Positions 1 through 12,064 of a stretch of DNA of 64,000 bases are shown piece by piece; within the stretch, counting starts at the first letter, position 1; the number at the start of each line of letters is the position of its first letter. Under the pieces are notes generated by a model, which worked only from the letters and a program-made list of their open reading frames with translations, was not told the DNA's origin and ran no database searches. Position numbers and translations under genes: made by a program. Source of the DNA: Branchiostoma lanceolatum. Lineage: Eukaryota > Chordata > Leptocardii > Amphioxiformes > Branchiostomatidae. Location: positions 10,359,501 through 10,423,500 of the forward strand of contig NC_089726.1 of the NCBI RefSeq assembly GCF_035083965.1. Reading direction: 5' to 3'.

Positions 1-660
1 TAGTTACATACTACATGTAGTAGGTCTCTGTTGAAGTAGAGAGATTTGTGTATGAAGTTGTCTGCAATATTTTAGAAATTGATTTTATACCTGAACAAAG
101 CCTCATCTGGCTGCAATGTGCAATGAACTGAATCAATATTATCATAGTCTTCATGAAATGCTTTGTGTTCTTAAGTGTTGTCATTTGTAGCTTTCTTATT
201 GTTTTAATGTTTATAGCAAAGTTGAAAGTAGCTCTTGATCTGAGGTGCTGTATGTGTTTGAAAAATACCATACATGTGTTTGTCGTGCAACTAAATATGA
301 AAAATCTGTAAAACACAGAAAATTGCACATCTGTATTGAACGTAAAAGTTAAAGGCAAATGGGTACATGTACATATTAGGAGTAATTCTTCCGACAGGTA
401 AATTGTTATCTGCAGAATTCTAGTGATTTTTTTCCAGTCCTTTTGTCTGAGAATTCTAGTAATGTGTCTGTGATAGTTGTGTCTTTCCAAATAGTTTTTA
501 TTGATGCAACTTTTCTCGATTTTTGTAAATGTACGTCATTGTTGTCAAAAATCTGCAAGTTCTTGTACTTCAGTAATCTCTATTTTCATATAGATAATAG
601 AATATATTATACAGAAAATACAGGAAGAAGTTTGTTTGTATATGAAGATGTATTGTCTTG
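1..660. other. No gene recognised; possible 3' flank of a left-hand neighbour
   Basis: The stretch is AT-rich and no family is recognisable in any frame; the open frames here have low-complexity, non-conserved translations. A plus-strand AATAAA lies at 669-674, just before the minus-strand poly(A) signal of IMP4. The region could therefore be the 3' UTR of a plus-strand gene converging on IMP4, but this is only inferred from that hexamer. Confidence 0.3.
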
Positions 661-704
661 AACAAAGAAATAAAATGTACAAGTTACTTGACAATGTTAA
701 GACA

Positions 705-710
705 TTTATT
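705..710 (-). terminator. IMP4: Poly(A) signal of IMP4
   Basis: The plus strand reads TTTATT, which is AATAAA on the minus strand. It lies 98 bp beyond the IMP4 stop codon (808-810), a normal distance for a short 3' UTR. Cleavage would be expected about 15-30 bp further left. Confidence 0.55.
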
Positions 711-807
711 CTATGAATCTTAGGATCAGAAATACAAGTCCAACCACTAAGACACTGGGGTCTGGAAACTTCTAATGATTTTAAAACAATCAGTCTTTTC
801 AGACATA

Positions 808-3800
808 TCAATCACTTAGGAATTTCCTCTTCTTGGCTGTGTTCATGTAAGGCCGTAGTTGCCACTCAGTGTCAGCTGCTGCTACCTGGTCTAGTGTACC
901 CAGCTTGATGGAGTACACTGGTGGGGGAGAACAACAACATTTACTACATTGTCCTTTATTACAATGTTTCCCTTCTAAATTTTCAATGATATCTAAATCT
1001 AAAATGGATTAGTTGAATACACATTTTCAAAATATTTCAGCAAAAACCTTTTACACACCATTTCTGAGAAATTGTGGGTAAAATTAGAATATAATGATAT
1101 CAGAACTACACATTATAATGATTGTCTCATCATGCTAAAAGTAACGTCAGTACTTACATCTCATTTCAAACCTTGGTCCTACTTCTTGCAGCTCAATGTT
1201 CTTGTGGTCTGTCTTCTTGTACACATGATGTCTGGGTTGCAGAAGGTGGAAGTTAGACATATACAACAACAGAAAACATGAAATGGACATACAGTTAGGT
1301 TCTCTTGTCCCTGTGCATTCATAAATGTCAATGTAGTTTCATCACGCAAGGTAACAGTTACTCAAGCAACTGGCTAGATTTTGGAAATGGCCGGACCTTT
1401 CAGGCAGCATCCACTACCTTTCGTCAGTGACTATATTTGCATCAATTCTTCGATTTACATACCAGAAATGTTTTAAAGAATGTTAAGTCTCAAACTCCTT
1501 TAAGACAGTATACTTTGATTTCTTGCTCACCTGAAGGAGATGAAATCCTCCTGGTTAGCAAAGGTCATGACCCTGCGACTGTCCTCCTTAGGCACTGGGA
1601 ACAAGTACTTCAAGATGCTCTTCACCTGCAAAGGAAAGATGTACACCTACATTAAATATTTGTCCACATTCTTAATCTTAGCGATACTATTATCAGGCCA
1701 TACTGATTAGATTACATGGATGACATCCTCTGGGCACCCAAAAACTAATGTAAGTGTGCCAAAAAGAAAGTTGAGCAAAAAAAAGATGCCTTCATTTTGA
1801 AATATACGTTATCAGGAAGGAAAATACATTCTTCATTCTTTACTTCTCCTTTGACTTTGGTCATTAGCATATATTTGCTCATTTTGCAACTTCTTTGTAT
1901 GGTTTACAGTACGGTTGCAACCTTTTTATCTGCAACGGATGAAAATAGATGCACAGAATGATGTCAATGGAATAATATCAAATCTGGCGACACTTATCAT
2001 ATGGATCTTTTGTGTGCATGATAATTCATCACTTGACAATTTCATCAGGTGACAAATTATCACTGCTAACACTCCAACAACACTACATGTACATACAATC
2101 TTGCTACCCATTTGGACAAAGACAGTCTTGTTGGGTGAAAATGGACCGTAAGCGCTCACCCTTTCCCCGAGTTTGGATGAGAAGTTGCTGAAGATGAGGT
2201 GCGGGTACTGTTCTGACATGGTGCCGATGTTAGGGATGTCATGTCTCATAACGGTGTTCATCAGGGTGAAGTACGCCGTGGGCCCGTGGGGCAGGTGAGA
2301 GATGATGATCCCATCTGTAAGAAAACAAAAGAACCCCATGTAGAAGCACAGAAGTACAGGGGTAGGCTCATACATCTACATCTGGAGAGTGAAAACATCC
2401 AATGATTCAATGTAAGAGAGGAAATGTTTGTGGTAGGGAGAAAATGTAGTGTTCGGGGCTGTTTTAGGTTTGTGGTTAAAACAAGAGGGTAGGGGTAAAA
2501 AGACAGAACAAAACTTTTTGCCAAGGTGTTAAGATCGTGAGAAGAGTTACAAAAAAAATGTGAACATAAAACCATTAAAAACATTCCCCCTTTACAGTAG
2601 GAAAAATATAAGCACAGTGGATGATTTTTCTCCACATTTTACAAAGGTTTATAATGTACTTTCATCAAGCCATTGATAGATGTTATCAAGAATACAACCA
2701 GACCTACAGCCATGTACAACCATATCCGTTCTGGACCTTCTGGTAGAACAGATAGAAAAGTAAGAACGGTACAAATGGTTTATTACCTGGCTCTCCCCTG
2801 TGCTCTGTGAGGATGATGAAGTCTGTGACATCATTGGCTCTGCAGGCCTCCACCAGCTGCTCCAGTTCATAATGACCTCTGTTCAACCTCTGCGCATTGG
2901 GGAAGACTAGTCTCATTTCCTGTAGGAAATAACAATGGATAAGATGTAATAAGCTGAAATATGAAACATCACCTGCATTTTAGGGGAAATTACTTACTCT
3001 CCAAGCAGAGGATGGGTTCCGGCAGGTTTTTGACGTGTTTTTAGGCGTTTTTGTCGGCCTTTCTACTTTTTCATTTTTTTTTGTCTCTATAAACCCAACC
3101 TCTGCCGGCACTGACCTCGGGGCGGGGCAAACCTATTTACTTCCATTGAAGAAAGGTGGCAGTACTCCTCCCCGAGAACCATTAGATTATCATTAGTGGT
3201 AACAATTTTATTGTGCCGGATTATCACACATCCGGCAAGTGTAGCGGCTTTCACGGGGCCGCGCCGGTCCCCCGCTGACTGCCCTATTCATGCGACAGGC
3301 TGATCTCACGCCGGCATTAACATTGATAGCATCATAACGTAAATTTCCATTGGATAACTCACAAGAAAATTGAGCAAATACACTGGTGCATGAACAAGGC
3401 ATATAAATAGATGTGTATTGCGTATCAACTTGAAACGCATCAATTATGCAATTATATCAGGAATCGTTATTAAATGAATTACAAACGGGAACATGTACCT
3501 TACGTTTACATGCGGTTAACGCATGCCTCCGCTCGCTGTGTTCAGATTGGAAGAGAAGTTTTCAACAACAACAGCGAAATTGGTGATGAAGCTCTACTAA
3601 CAGAGGCTTGAAAATTCCCAAATGGCACCAGAGGATAGTACAGTTTTTTGTGTGATTCGGTCTTTGATGGTTCTTTTATGGTAAAAGAGTTCAGTCACGA
3701 TAGGCAAATCATTTGCTGACGGACATCGTAGCGATCTTCCAACATGGCGCCCCGTGATTGTTTTGCATACACATGTGGGTGGTTTAGAGTCTTTTATGAG

Positions 3801-5946
3801 ATTCTACGATTTCCTCACACTACAACATTGCATTTCCGCAGTGGGTAGTCAAAATGAGAGGATTTATGGATATTTTCGGGCTGTACTTTGTCTTCTGGTA
3901 CGGCGGTCAAAATCGGTCTGGATCGGAGTTGAGCATCGCGGATTGGAAAGATGGAAACCCCGGCCCAATGTTTTTCGCTGCACGCTGAGATGATCTTAGT
4001 TATTTCATACGAAAGTAAGTGCAATTAGCCAAAGGATACGAGAAGCGTAAGAACATTACGTAAAGAACATAGCATGACAAGTAATGCCACGACCGTTGGA
4101 CCAAGGATTAGGTCCTTGCATGGTTTGACTAGGCCGGAAGTTCTGTGGCGCAGGGGGAGGGAATCCCGTGCCTGGCCGGGCACGCTTCGCACCTACTTAT
4201 AAAACGCTTGTAATGTGTTGCAGCGATTAGTTTTATTAGGCTTTGATCAGTCCGTCTGCCGGCAGAGGTTGGGTTTATAGAGAAAAAAAAAAAATGGAAA
4301 AGTAGAAAGGCCGACAAAAACCTCCTAAAACACGTCAAAAACCTGCCGGAACCCATCCTCTGCTTGGAGAGTAGAAATTACTGTGTCATAACAAACAATT
4401 TCCTCATGATTTCCTTACTTCACTCAGGTGAAAATGAGTACCTAGCTTTAGTTAGGGGCGTCCCTTGGATAGGTCGTTAAATGGAGGTTCCGTGTTTGAG
4501 GAGAGCCACACCTCGTGCACGTAAAAGAACCTACCACACTACCAAAAAGAGTAGGGATCCTTTCTGGAGTGAGTGGATCAAATATGCAGCTTCAATATAT
4601 AAACCTGTGTTATGCCATGAGGCAGCTGATCAGGTATGCAATACAAACAAATGATAGTTAAAGTATGAGGGAGGGTGCCTCAGAGTGGACTTAGTCTGCA
4701 TAACTTAAAATACAAGCTGAAAACTGATAAACACCTGGCTTGTGTTGTTGCTCACCTTTGCAAACTGTTTGAGTCTGGAGCTGGGGTCCCTGGAGGTGGT
4801 CAACATGACTTTGGGATCCTCCACACCTGCCCACCTGTACTCATCATCCATGTGGTCCTGCTCAGCTGGGGGAGGCAGGTGCAACAGGTGTAAGTTAGAA
4901 CTTCAACATTTCTGTACCAACATCTACAGATGACTGTATGTACATGTACTACAGACATCTTGAGTGTGGTCTATCTAGTACACCTCAAAAAGAGTTAAAC
5001 ACACAACTCATGTCACTGGAAAGTGTTTCTTGAAGAAGCAACTCATTCTACTTCATCATAGCATTAAGCTGATATCAAGTACCCCACATACCTGTTTCTT
5101 AAACCATAAGTTAAAAACACATCTCATTTAGTGTCCTGTACACATACCTTCTGCTCCCAGGTCATCATACTGAAGAGCTTTCTCTAGTTCCTTTACATCC
5201 TTCCTCAGCTCTGTTGGGATGGGCTTGTTCTCTGTTCAATGGTTGAAAAAGAATACAACTTTACTGATGAACAAAGGTTGAAACTCTCACAGTAGGAGGC
5301 TGACATAATACATATTATACATATCAGGTTAACATAGAAATTCACACACTGTTGATAGTTTCCTTGAATAGTGCAATGGCGGAAATATTCTTAACTGACC
5401 GTCGAGCGCTCTCTTGAGCCGTTGTTTCCTCTCCTGTATAGTTTTCTCCTTGTCTTCGATGGACTTCCTGTACAGGTACTCACGGCGTAGACGGGCCTGG
5501 CGTCGTAACTGTAACAAGAAAATAATGATATACCAACACTTCAGTATGAACTTTGGGGAACATGCTACTGCAACTAGCAAGAAGTAACATAATTCTTTGG
5601 GTACAAATATTGGTAGTTTAAATGCCATAATTAATGATGAAAAATATGCATGAATTATGTGCGTGAACTGCTCAGACAGGACCTTAGTTAGAGTAGATAT
5701 GTAACGTTATAGGTTGTCCTGTAGTTCGAAGTGTCCCTGACTTGTCATGGCTTTGTGTTTTCAAGGCTAACTAAATCTTCCAAGTAGCCAAGATTAGACT
5801 GAACTGTGCCCCCCTCCCCACATGATCCCTATATCCAAGCTAATGAAGTGGAATTTGAGAAGCACGTGCCATAAGAACACGAATACTGGCTAAAATATCA
5901 GTAGACATTATAAAAATAAAGTTCAAGTTGTCATAACACTCACCAT
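808..5946 (-). CDS. IMP4: U3 snoRNP protein IMP4 (Brix domain), 9 coding exons
   Basis: IMP4 is a component of the Mpp10-Imp3-Imp4 subcomplex of the U3 snoRNP (SSU processome) and acts in the nucleolus in 18S rRNA maturation. Coding exons in transcription order on the minus strand: 5946-5944 (ATG only), 5508-5400, 5231-5148, 4865-4756, 2919-2787, 2314-2160, 1625-1531, 1231-1158 and 917-808 (stop TGA 810-808). All introns are GT-AG and phases agree; the sum is 873 bp, or 290 residues, close to the 291 of human IMP4. The N-terminus LRRQARLRREYLYRK and the Brix core (LVFPNAQRLNRG, HLPHGPTAYFTL, MRHDIPNIGTMSE, FKYLF-like and YKKTDHKNIEL segments) are clearly IMP4-like. The start is forced by the family N-terminus and by a donor directly after the ATG. 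The intron between the fourth and fifth coding exons carries a 1.4-kb transposon. Confidence 0.96.
2432..2620. repeat. Degenerate copy of a dispersed MITE-like repeat
   Basis: This IMP4 intron segment shares an ordered series of words with 30835-30930: a 'tgtagtgtt' start, then 'ggttaaaa', then 'aagacagaac', then the A-rich interior. The copy at 30803-30994 still has terminal inverted repeats. This copy has decayed ends. The relationship was judged by eye. Confidence 0.45.
2995..4373. mobile_element. Non-autonomous inverted-repeat DNA transposon with 9-bp target duplication
   Basis: The element begins TACTCTCCAAGCAGAGG and ends with the reverse complement CCTCTGCTTGGAGAGTA. The inverted arms run about 110 bp (roughly 2995-3112 and 4257-4373) with few mismatches and differing poly-T/poly-A lengths. 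It is flanked by a perfect direct repeat GAAATTACT (2986-2994 and 4374-4382). Each arm also contains an internal inverted echo of its own tip (an AGAGGxTGGGTT word and its complement). No transposase was recognised in the 1.15-kb interior. A 9-bp duplication is typical of Mutator-like/Rehavkus-type elements, but the superfamily is an inference. It sits in an IMP4 intron. Confidence 0.85.
4440..4600 (+). repeat. SINE-like repeat with 'gcacgtaaaagaacc' motif
   Basis: The segment contains a conserved-looking string (gaggagagccacacctcg, then gcacgtaaaagaacc, then aaaaagagtaggg) that recurs in shorter form at 27640-27725 in this window. The two copies share the words and their order. From general familiarity such strings belong to tRNA-derived SINE or LINE tails in marine invertebrates; no family name is assigned. 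It lies in an IMP4 intron. Confidence 0.5.
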
Positions 5947-6348
5947 GATTCTGATCAACAGCGAAAACTTTCTACTGCCCTGGAAAATGCTTCCTACTGT
6001 TCGCACACTGCACCATGTGTGTCACTGAAACATAGCCTTGAATTCGCATTGACGAATTACGGTTTTTACTTTCATCAATGAAATAAATCAGAGCAGAATT
6101 CATTCACATACATCAAATTATATTGCAATATTTCTATCATCTTGCACCAATTCATTTTTTTAGGTTGTAAATTTGCGAGTATTAGCTGCTAAAATGTTTA
6201 TCTGTACATCGAATCCCTCAGCCAAAATACTCAACTTGCTTTACAGCGGTTGTTTTGACTAAACGTTTGGCTTGCGAAGCGCGATCGATCTCGGAACGAA
6301 CAGAAAATATTTGATATTATCTGCCGTGTCTGACCCAAGACCAACAAC
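5947..6348. promoter_or_regulatory. Shared divergent promoter region of IMP4 and ISY1
   Basis: Only 402 bp separate the two divergent start codons, so both 5' UTRs and core promoters must lie here unless there are upstream non-coding exons. No TATA box is obvious near either start. The segment 6260-6300 has several CpGs (gcgaagcgcgatcgatctcgg). Head-to-head pairs of housekeeping genes commonly share a promoter; coregulation is an inference. Confidence 0.6.
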
Positions 6349-9300
6349 ATGGTGAGTGTGAAGATAACTATAGGATGTATTAACTTCCTATTTAGAAACC
6401 TGGCCAATTCTTCGCGCTATTATGTTTTGTCAACTGTGGAAACAATGAAGGGGGGAGGGGGGCTAATAATTTTTTGCACTACATCATGCAGTGCACTACT
6501 AGTACATGATTGATGCCCATGGTCATGGGTTCGAAACTGTGAAAGGGCATTTTGCAATTTTGTTGTCATAAAAAGGGCTACACATATTTTAGAAGCAGAT
6601 GTCCTTATATTAATTTTGTCCAAGACTATGTACCTTTATTTATATTCGTTGAATTTTGAACATCACACTTCACTGTCCACAAAAATTATGTTAATTTGCT
6701 AAACTTTCCTTTTCTTTCTCTTCTTCACAGGCAAGAAATGCGGAAAAGGCAATGTAAGTCAGCAAGTTCCATAATTCACATGTAGTTTGTATGGTACTCA
6801 AGGTACTAGTACAAAAGGACTATTTTATGTCCTTGGTGTACTCAAGGAGGTGGTGTACTGCACTATCAGTCTCACTTCACTTTTTTGTGATATACTCTTT
6901 ACTTACAGTTACACTTACTAGTACAGACTTAACGCTTAAGTCTTTATCAGCCCAAGTGATGTAATGTGTTGACCCTTGTTGCAAATGTATGTTCCAGGAC
7001 AACTCTGGCCAGATGGCGCAACATGCAGATGGACCAGGGAAAAGTCAAGGTGAAATTTGACACCTAACGTTACTAGGCTCTAGCTTTCACAATGACTGGT
7101 TTATGTTGACTGTTTTGTAGTGATAGGAACCAATATAATGATGTTACTATGAATACACGTGTACCACACTCAATTACCAAAGGTTCAACTGCAAACTTGA
7201 ATGTGACCACAGGTAAAAATAAGTACCCTATTATAAGATGCTGATGTTACCCAACAGGAGAGAAGACCCTTCCTTGCTTCAGAGGAGAATGATTTGGGGA
7301 AGGCAGAAAAATGGAGACAGCAGATCATCAGAGAGGTTGCTAAGAAAGTGTCACAGATCCAGAATGGTAAGGGAAAAATCAATAAACAGTCTGTGGGGGT
7401 AGATAGTTCTATGAAAATTTTGTGTACCGTATTTCAAGAATTTTTTCCATAATAAGTCATATTAAGCTAGGTGAAATTAACATGATTATTATTATAGTTA
7501 GTTTTACACTGTCTTGTAGGGCCTTGAATGTAATTTGAAAAAATAATTTTATCAAGCAAAGTTGCTTTGATCCTTGAAAGTCCTGTAAACTTTTAGGTGC
7601 CTAAAGCACTGCGATGTCTTGTAATAATTGAATTTTTATTGTGTTTTCAGCGGGTCTGGGTGAATTTCGGATACGAGACTTGAATGATGAGATCAACAAG
7701 CTACTAAGAGAGAAGAAACACTGGGAGGAAAGAATAAGAGAGCTAGGGGGGCCTGACTATGAAGTAAGGAATTTGTGGCATCTCTTGTTCATATGATTTT
7801 CATGATCCATCTATCTCCTAAGTTAAATTTCACTTCTCGGATATGAACAAAAATTCAATGGGTTGTTTTGTATTGCCTGGATCTGCCTTACAAATGTAGA
7901 GAAAAGGGCCGCCTGTCTGATGTGATAAGTACTGCACATCAGAACAATGATATGGGAAATGGCCTAACCAAATGGTAGTGCTAGTTGCAAATACATGTGT
8001 TACAGCATGAGTGTCTAATAGTTAAAACTTTGAAATGTCCCTTTTGGTTAATATCTGTTATTTCTTTTGTTTTCAGAGAGTTGGACCAAAGATGTTAGAT
8101 CAGGAGGGAAAAGAAGTCCCTGGTAATAGAGGATACAAGTATGTGAAAGTTGATATGTTTCTACTGAAGTAGAGTCCATTCCGAGTCACCGCGAGGGTTT
8201 TATAATAATATTTGTAATCATTTTGAAAAATTTCCAGTAAAAGAATATCTGACTGACAATAGTTCTAAATTTTTCTAAAAGATCAAATACAAAAATATGA
8301 ATTTATTTGAATTTAATTAGATAATTTAGAAATATTTTGAAAGTAACTGCACAAAAACTTTATTTGTAATAATTTCTAAACATCTATGTGATTATTTAAC
8401 TTTTAGAAATATTAACAAGAAATGGTAGAAAATGGTTAACAATGGTAGAATGGTGATTGCCCCCATAAAAGTAGGTGCTAATCTGGCCCTTCTGTCTGCC
8501 TTTGTACATCTTTAGACTTCACTGCAGGACACCGCTCGGTCCTTTGTGGAAAGCATTCTTCCCTAAACTTCGCAAGGATGTGTGAATTACTTTCTTCCCA
8601 GCCCTCTGACCTATTTATAGAGATGTTACAAATAATGGTAGAAAATGGAAAGAAATTGTAAAAAATTGTAAATAATGGTAGAATGCTGTTACCATTATTT
8701 AGAAACCATTGTAAATATCATATTCTACATCATGAATATTTCTAAAGTTTTAGAAAACTTAAGAAATATTTAGAAAGTTGAAATCACATTCAAAATATTT
8801 CAAAAGTATCAAATCTCTTACACAAATAATAACAATAACTTGAAAATAGTTCTAAATTATGACAATAACAACCCTCGCGGTGACTTGGAATGGACTCTAG
8901 TCCCAGTGATAAAAGAATAATCTTAACAGTTTGTTTTGTCTGTTGCATTTATTGTACCAACTTATTGTAAATGATTGCAAGATACAGTGCTAATTTGTAT
9001 CATGATTGCTTCATAATCCACAGTGTTCTTACCTCCAGGCTGACTAACTTCTTGCACAATCAGCCACTGTTTTCCTTTAAAATTCTGCTCCCCTTTTTGC
9101 TTCAGGTACTTTGGAGCAGCAAAGGACCTTCCAGGAGTTAGGGAACTGTTTGAACAAGAACGTAAGTCATCCATGCCATGATGGTAACATTGCCATTGCA
9201 GGATTGATAACTGTGGTTAGCAAGTTACGAAAAGTTTTTTTGAAAATACTGTTCTATTAATTAAAGTCTACATCTGAATGTCAATGTCCACAGTAAAGCA

Positions 9301-10647
9301 TGAGGCTATGATCTTCTTAAATCTCAAAGAAAGTAGACAAACCACTTTTCTGTCAATTGTTAAACTGTATCTCTACTGTAGTTGTATTTTTAGATGGCAC
9401 GTCTGACATGTTGCCAAACCATCCCCTTTAGCCCCCGCCCCTCCAAGAAGAACAAGAGCAGAGCTGTACAAGGAGGTGGATGCAGACTATTATGGGTACC
9501 GTGATGAAGATGATGGTGTGCTTGTCCCACTGGAACAAGATCTTGAGAAAGAAGGTGAGATACCAGGATTGGAAGAAGTGTTTTATTCATGTATCTTTTC
9601 AAGAATATGTCATAGTGTATTCCAAACAGACATTTTCTGAATGAAGAAAGGCTCAGACAAACTTTCTAGGCAACAGAGCTGATTAAGAAAGGTGTAAAAA
9701 AATTACAGCACAGACAATGCATGACAAAAACAGAAAAACACATTACATCTATAAGTAACTATCATTCATGAAATCTAATTCTAAAGAAGCTCTAAGCTCT
9801 ATGTTGCCTATGAATGGATATTTTTGTGACCAATGCTGTATGTCAGTGAAATATAGCATCCAGACCTTAACTGTGGTCTGTATTTGTGAGTCCAGTTGTA
9901 GCTGAGACAGTGGCTGAGTGGAAGTCCCAGAAGGAGGCAGGGCTCCTGAAGGATGTTGAGGAGGAGGAGGACATCTATGCTGTAGAGGAGGAGTCAGATG
10001 AGGAGGAGACAGGGGAGAGTAAAATGTATGAAACAGACTTTGTTTGTACCATATTACCAATATTTTTGGTGCTCAATAGTTGCGTGCATCCTCATGATAC
10101 TTTCTCAAAAGAGCACTCAAGTGACACAGTTTACTAAGATCTCAGATAAATTTTTAATATTTAGACTACTGTAAATTTTGAAACTTTTGCATTTAATTGT
10201 TCTAACCGCAATTTTCAAATACTGCAAAACCCTCCTTTTCCCTCCCACAATGAAATGAAATCACCACAAAAGTAAATGAATTTACAGTATATTTCTGTGT
10301 CTGTATAACCGCCCTTCCGCGAAACACACCAGCTTTGCAGGCACACGGCCCATCAGCAACTGGATATATTACACTGAACGACCTGTCACACCTATTTAAA
10401 CATATATTTTGTTTCGATCAATTCCAGTATGCTCCTTAAAGTTTTTCATAACAAATTTGAACCACTGTTGCTTCACAGGGAGACAGAGGAAGGTCAGCAG
10501 CAGTTCATTGCCCATGTACCAGTTCCCTCCCAGAAGGAAGTGGAGGAAGCTCTCCTTAGAAGAAAGAAGATGGAACTCCTTCAGAAATATGCCAGCGATT
10601 CACTCTTAGAGCAAAGCAAGGAAGCAAAAACTCTTATGGGACTATAA
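6349..10647 (+). CDS. ISY1: Pre-mRNA-splicing factor ISY1, 10 coding exons
   Basis: ISY1 associates with the NineTeen/PRP19-related spliceosome complex and acts around the first catalytic step of splicing in the nucleus. Exons: 6349-6351 (ATG only), 6731-6753, 6998-7049, 7258-7366, 7651-7763, 8077-8138, 9106-9161, 9432-9554, 9896-10025 and 10479-10647 (TAA). The sum is 840 bp, or 279 residues (human about 285). Diagnostic segments are [42 protein letters not shown]-like [44 protein letters not shown], the acidic linker [19 protein letters not shown], and [20 protein letters not shown]. The donor at 10026 (GTATGA) rather than the GTAAAA at 10019 is required by the phase of the last exon. The intron between exons 6 and 7 contains a MITE. 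Confidence 0.96.
8172..8897. mobile_element. MITE with about 28-bp terminal inverted repeats and TA duplication
   Basis: The left end starts GAGTCCATTCCGAGTCACCG and the right end is its reverse complement with one mismatch. Both ends are bordered by TA (8170-8171 and 8898-8899), the target duplication of Tc1/mariner-type elements. The 726-bp interior is AT-rich with repeated 'aatggtagaa' words and a higher-GC central block (about 8460-8640); no transposase is seen. It is inserted in an ISY1 intron. Superfamily is inferred from the TA only. Confidence 0.75.
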
Positions 10648-12064
10648 AAGCTATAGGCTAGGATGTATCTTGTTTCTCACAATATGTATGGGTAGCTTAT
10701 ATGTCTGGGACAGATTATTTGTAAATAGTATTTTTATAATGCACCCATGATGAAGTAAGGATAAATACACAAAGGTCATAGAGCAAGAAGACTTTGTGTA
10801 TCAATAATACCTTTGCATGTATGGGCAAGAAAGCAAACAAGTAAGACCTTTGTAACTGACCAGCAAAGTATGTATGACGTATTTTGATTGTTTTGATGTT
10901 GAAAAACACCAGTGTATAATGTGCTGTGGTCAGCATCCGTGAAATGCCAGTGTATGCATGTGACACTTGTCAAGAAATGTATGTGACAAAAGATCTAGAT
11001 GTACTCATCTATCTCCAACATTCCATAGTAGAAGTAGCATTTTTGTAGCAGCAATAGTAGTGGTTTATTCTGAATATCAGTGTTGGAGAGTGCCCATGCC
11101 AAGGGAAAACAAATGGTATGAAATGCCCTTGTTGTACCATGTGCTTAACTTAACAATAACTGCACCAGACTTTACTCAACTACACATGTAGAAAGCTGTT
11201 TTCATGTGAATGAAAAATTGTTTGATCAATCTTCTCCTTTACCTAAGATTTATTCCCTTTCTTGTTTTTGATTCTCTTTCAAAACAGACAGGCTACTTGT
11301 TACATGTCGTTTATTTGCCTGTAACTGGTATATCTAATCTGCAAATAGCAGAGTCCAAAGTATACAGAATCTGGCCTTAACCAGGCTACTCATTTTTTTA
11401 CTCCAATTACTGTATACACATGTTTTCCAAATACAACTGTTACTAAATACTCCCAACATCCAAATTATTCCAATTATTAGCCTGTAAATTAGGGAGAACC
11501 AATAAAAGGCTACAGCTAAAGGTTGGTCTCTTGTTTTGTACATGTAATAAACGTATATAGAGAGGTACAAATAGGGAAGTAGTCTATTACATACTGTGGT
11601 ACTGGCTCTCGTATAAGGACACCCAAATGTGTAGCCTTGACTGTGTCCTGCTGAGTACAGAAGCATCTTGCTGAGAGATCATGAAAATGACTGAAGAATT
11701 TTGTTCTTTGGTTGCAGATGATTATGAGCTTGAAATTATACTTTTTATGCACATCATTTGATTTAACATACTAACTAAATGTTAATAACATTTACAGGGA
11801 AATCAATGATGCACCTTGACATGTGATGACTTTGCTGACAGAGCTATGCAATTTAAAATGCACTTTAATATGCGAGTGTGATTACAATTGAAAGTTTGCT
11901 TGTGCCTATACATGTATTCAGTTGGCAAAGATTAGTAGTACTACTGGACAGTGCTGTTTCATCCTGATTGTGGTTGCCAAAGGAACAGAAATCCCATGGA
12001 ACTATGTAGGCACATAATCCTAGCATGGTTGCCCTGTTGGATAGAATGTCAATAGCCTTGGCCT
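10648..12064. other. ISY1 3' flank, no further gene seen
   Basis: No conserved protein or RNA gene was recognised. AATAAA hexamers on the plus strand lie at 11501-11506 and 11546-11551 and would give a 3' UTR of about 0.9 kb; a shorter UTR using a variant signal is equally possible. The right part merges into the 5'-truncated LINE with no clear boundary. Confidence 0.4.

Noticed and set aside
6500-6580. Possible tRNA-like T-arm (catgggttcgaaact) in ISY1 intron 1
   Set aside because: No matching stem or A box; too degenerate to call even a SINE remnant.
10019-10024. Alternative ISY1 exon 9 donor GTAAAA at 10019
   Set aside because: It would leave phase 1 and put the last exon out of frame; the donor at 10026 preserves the conserved C-terminal frame.
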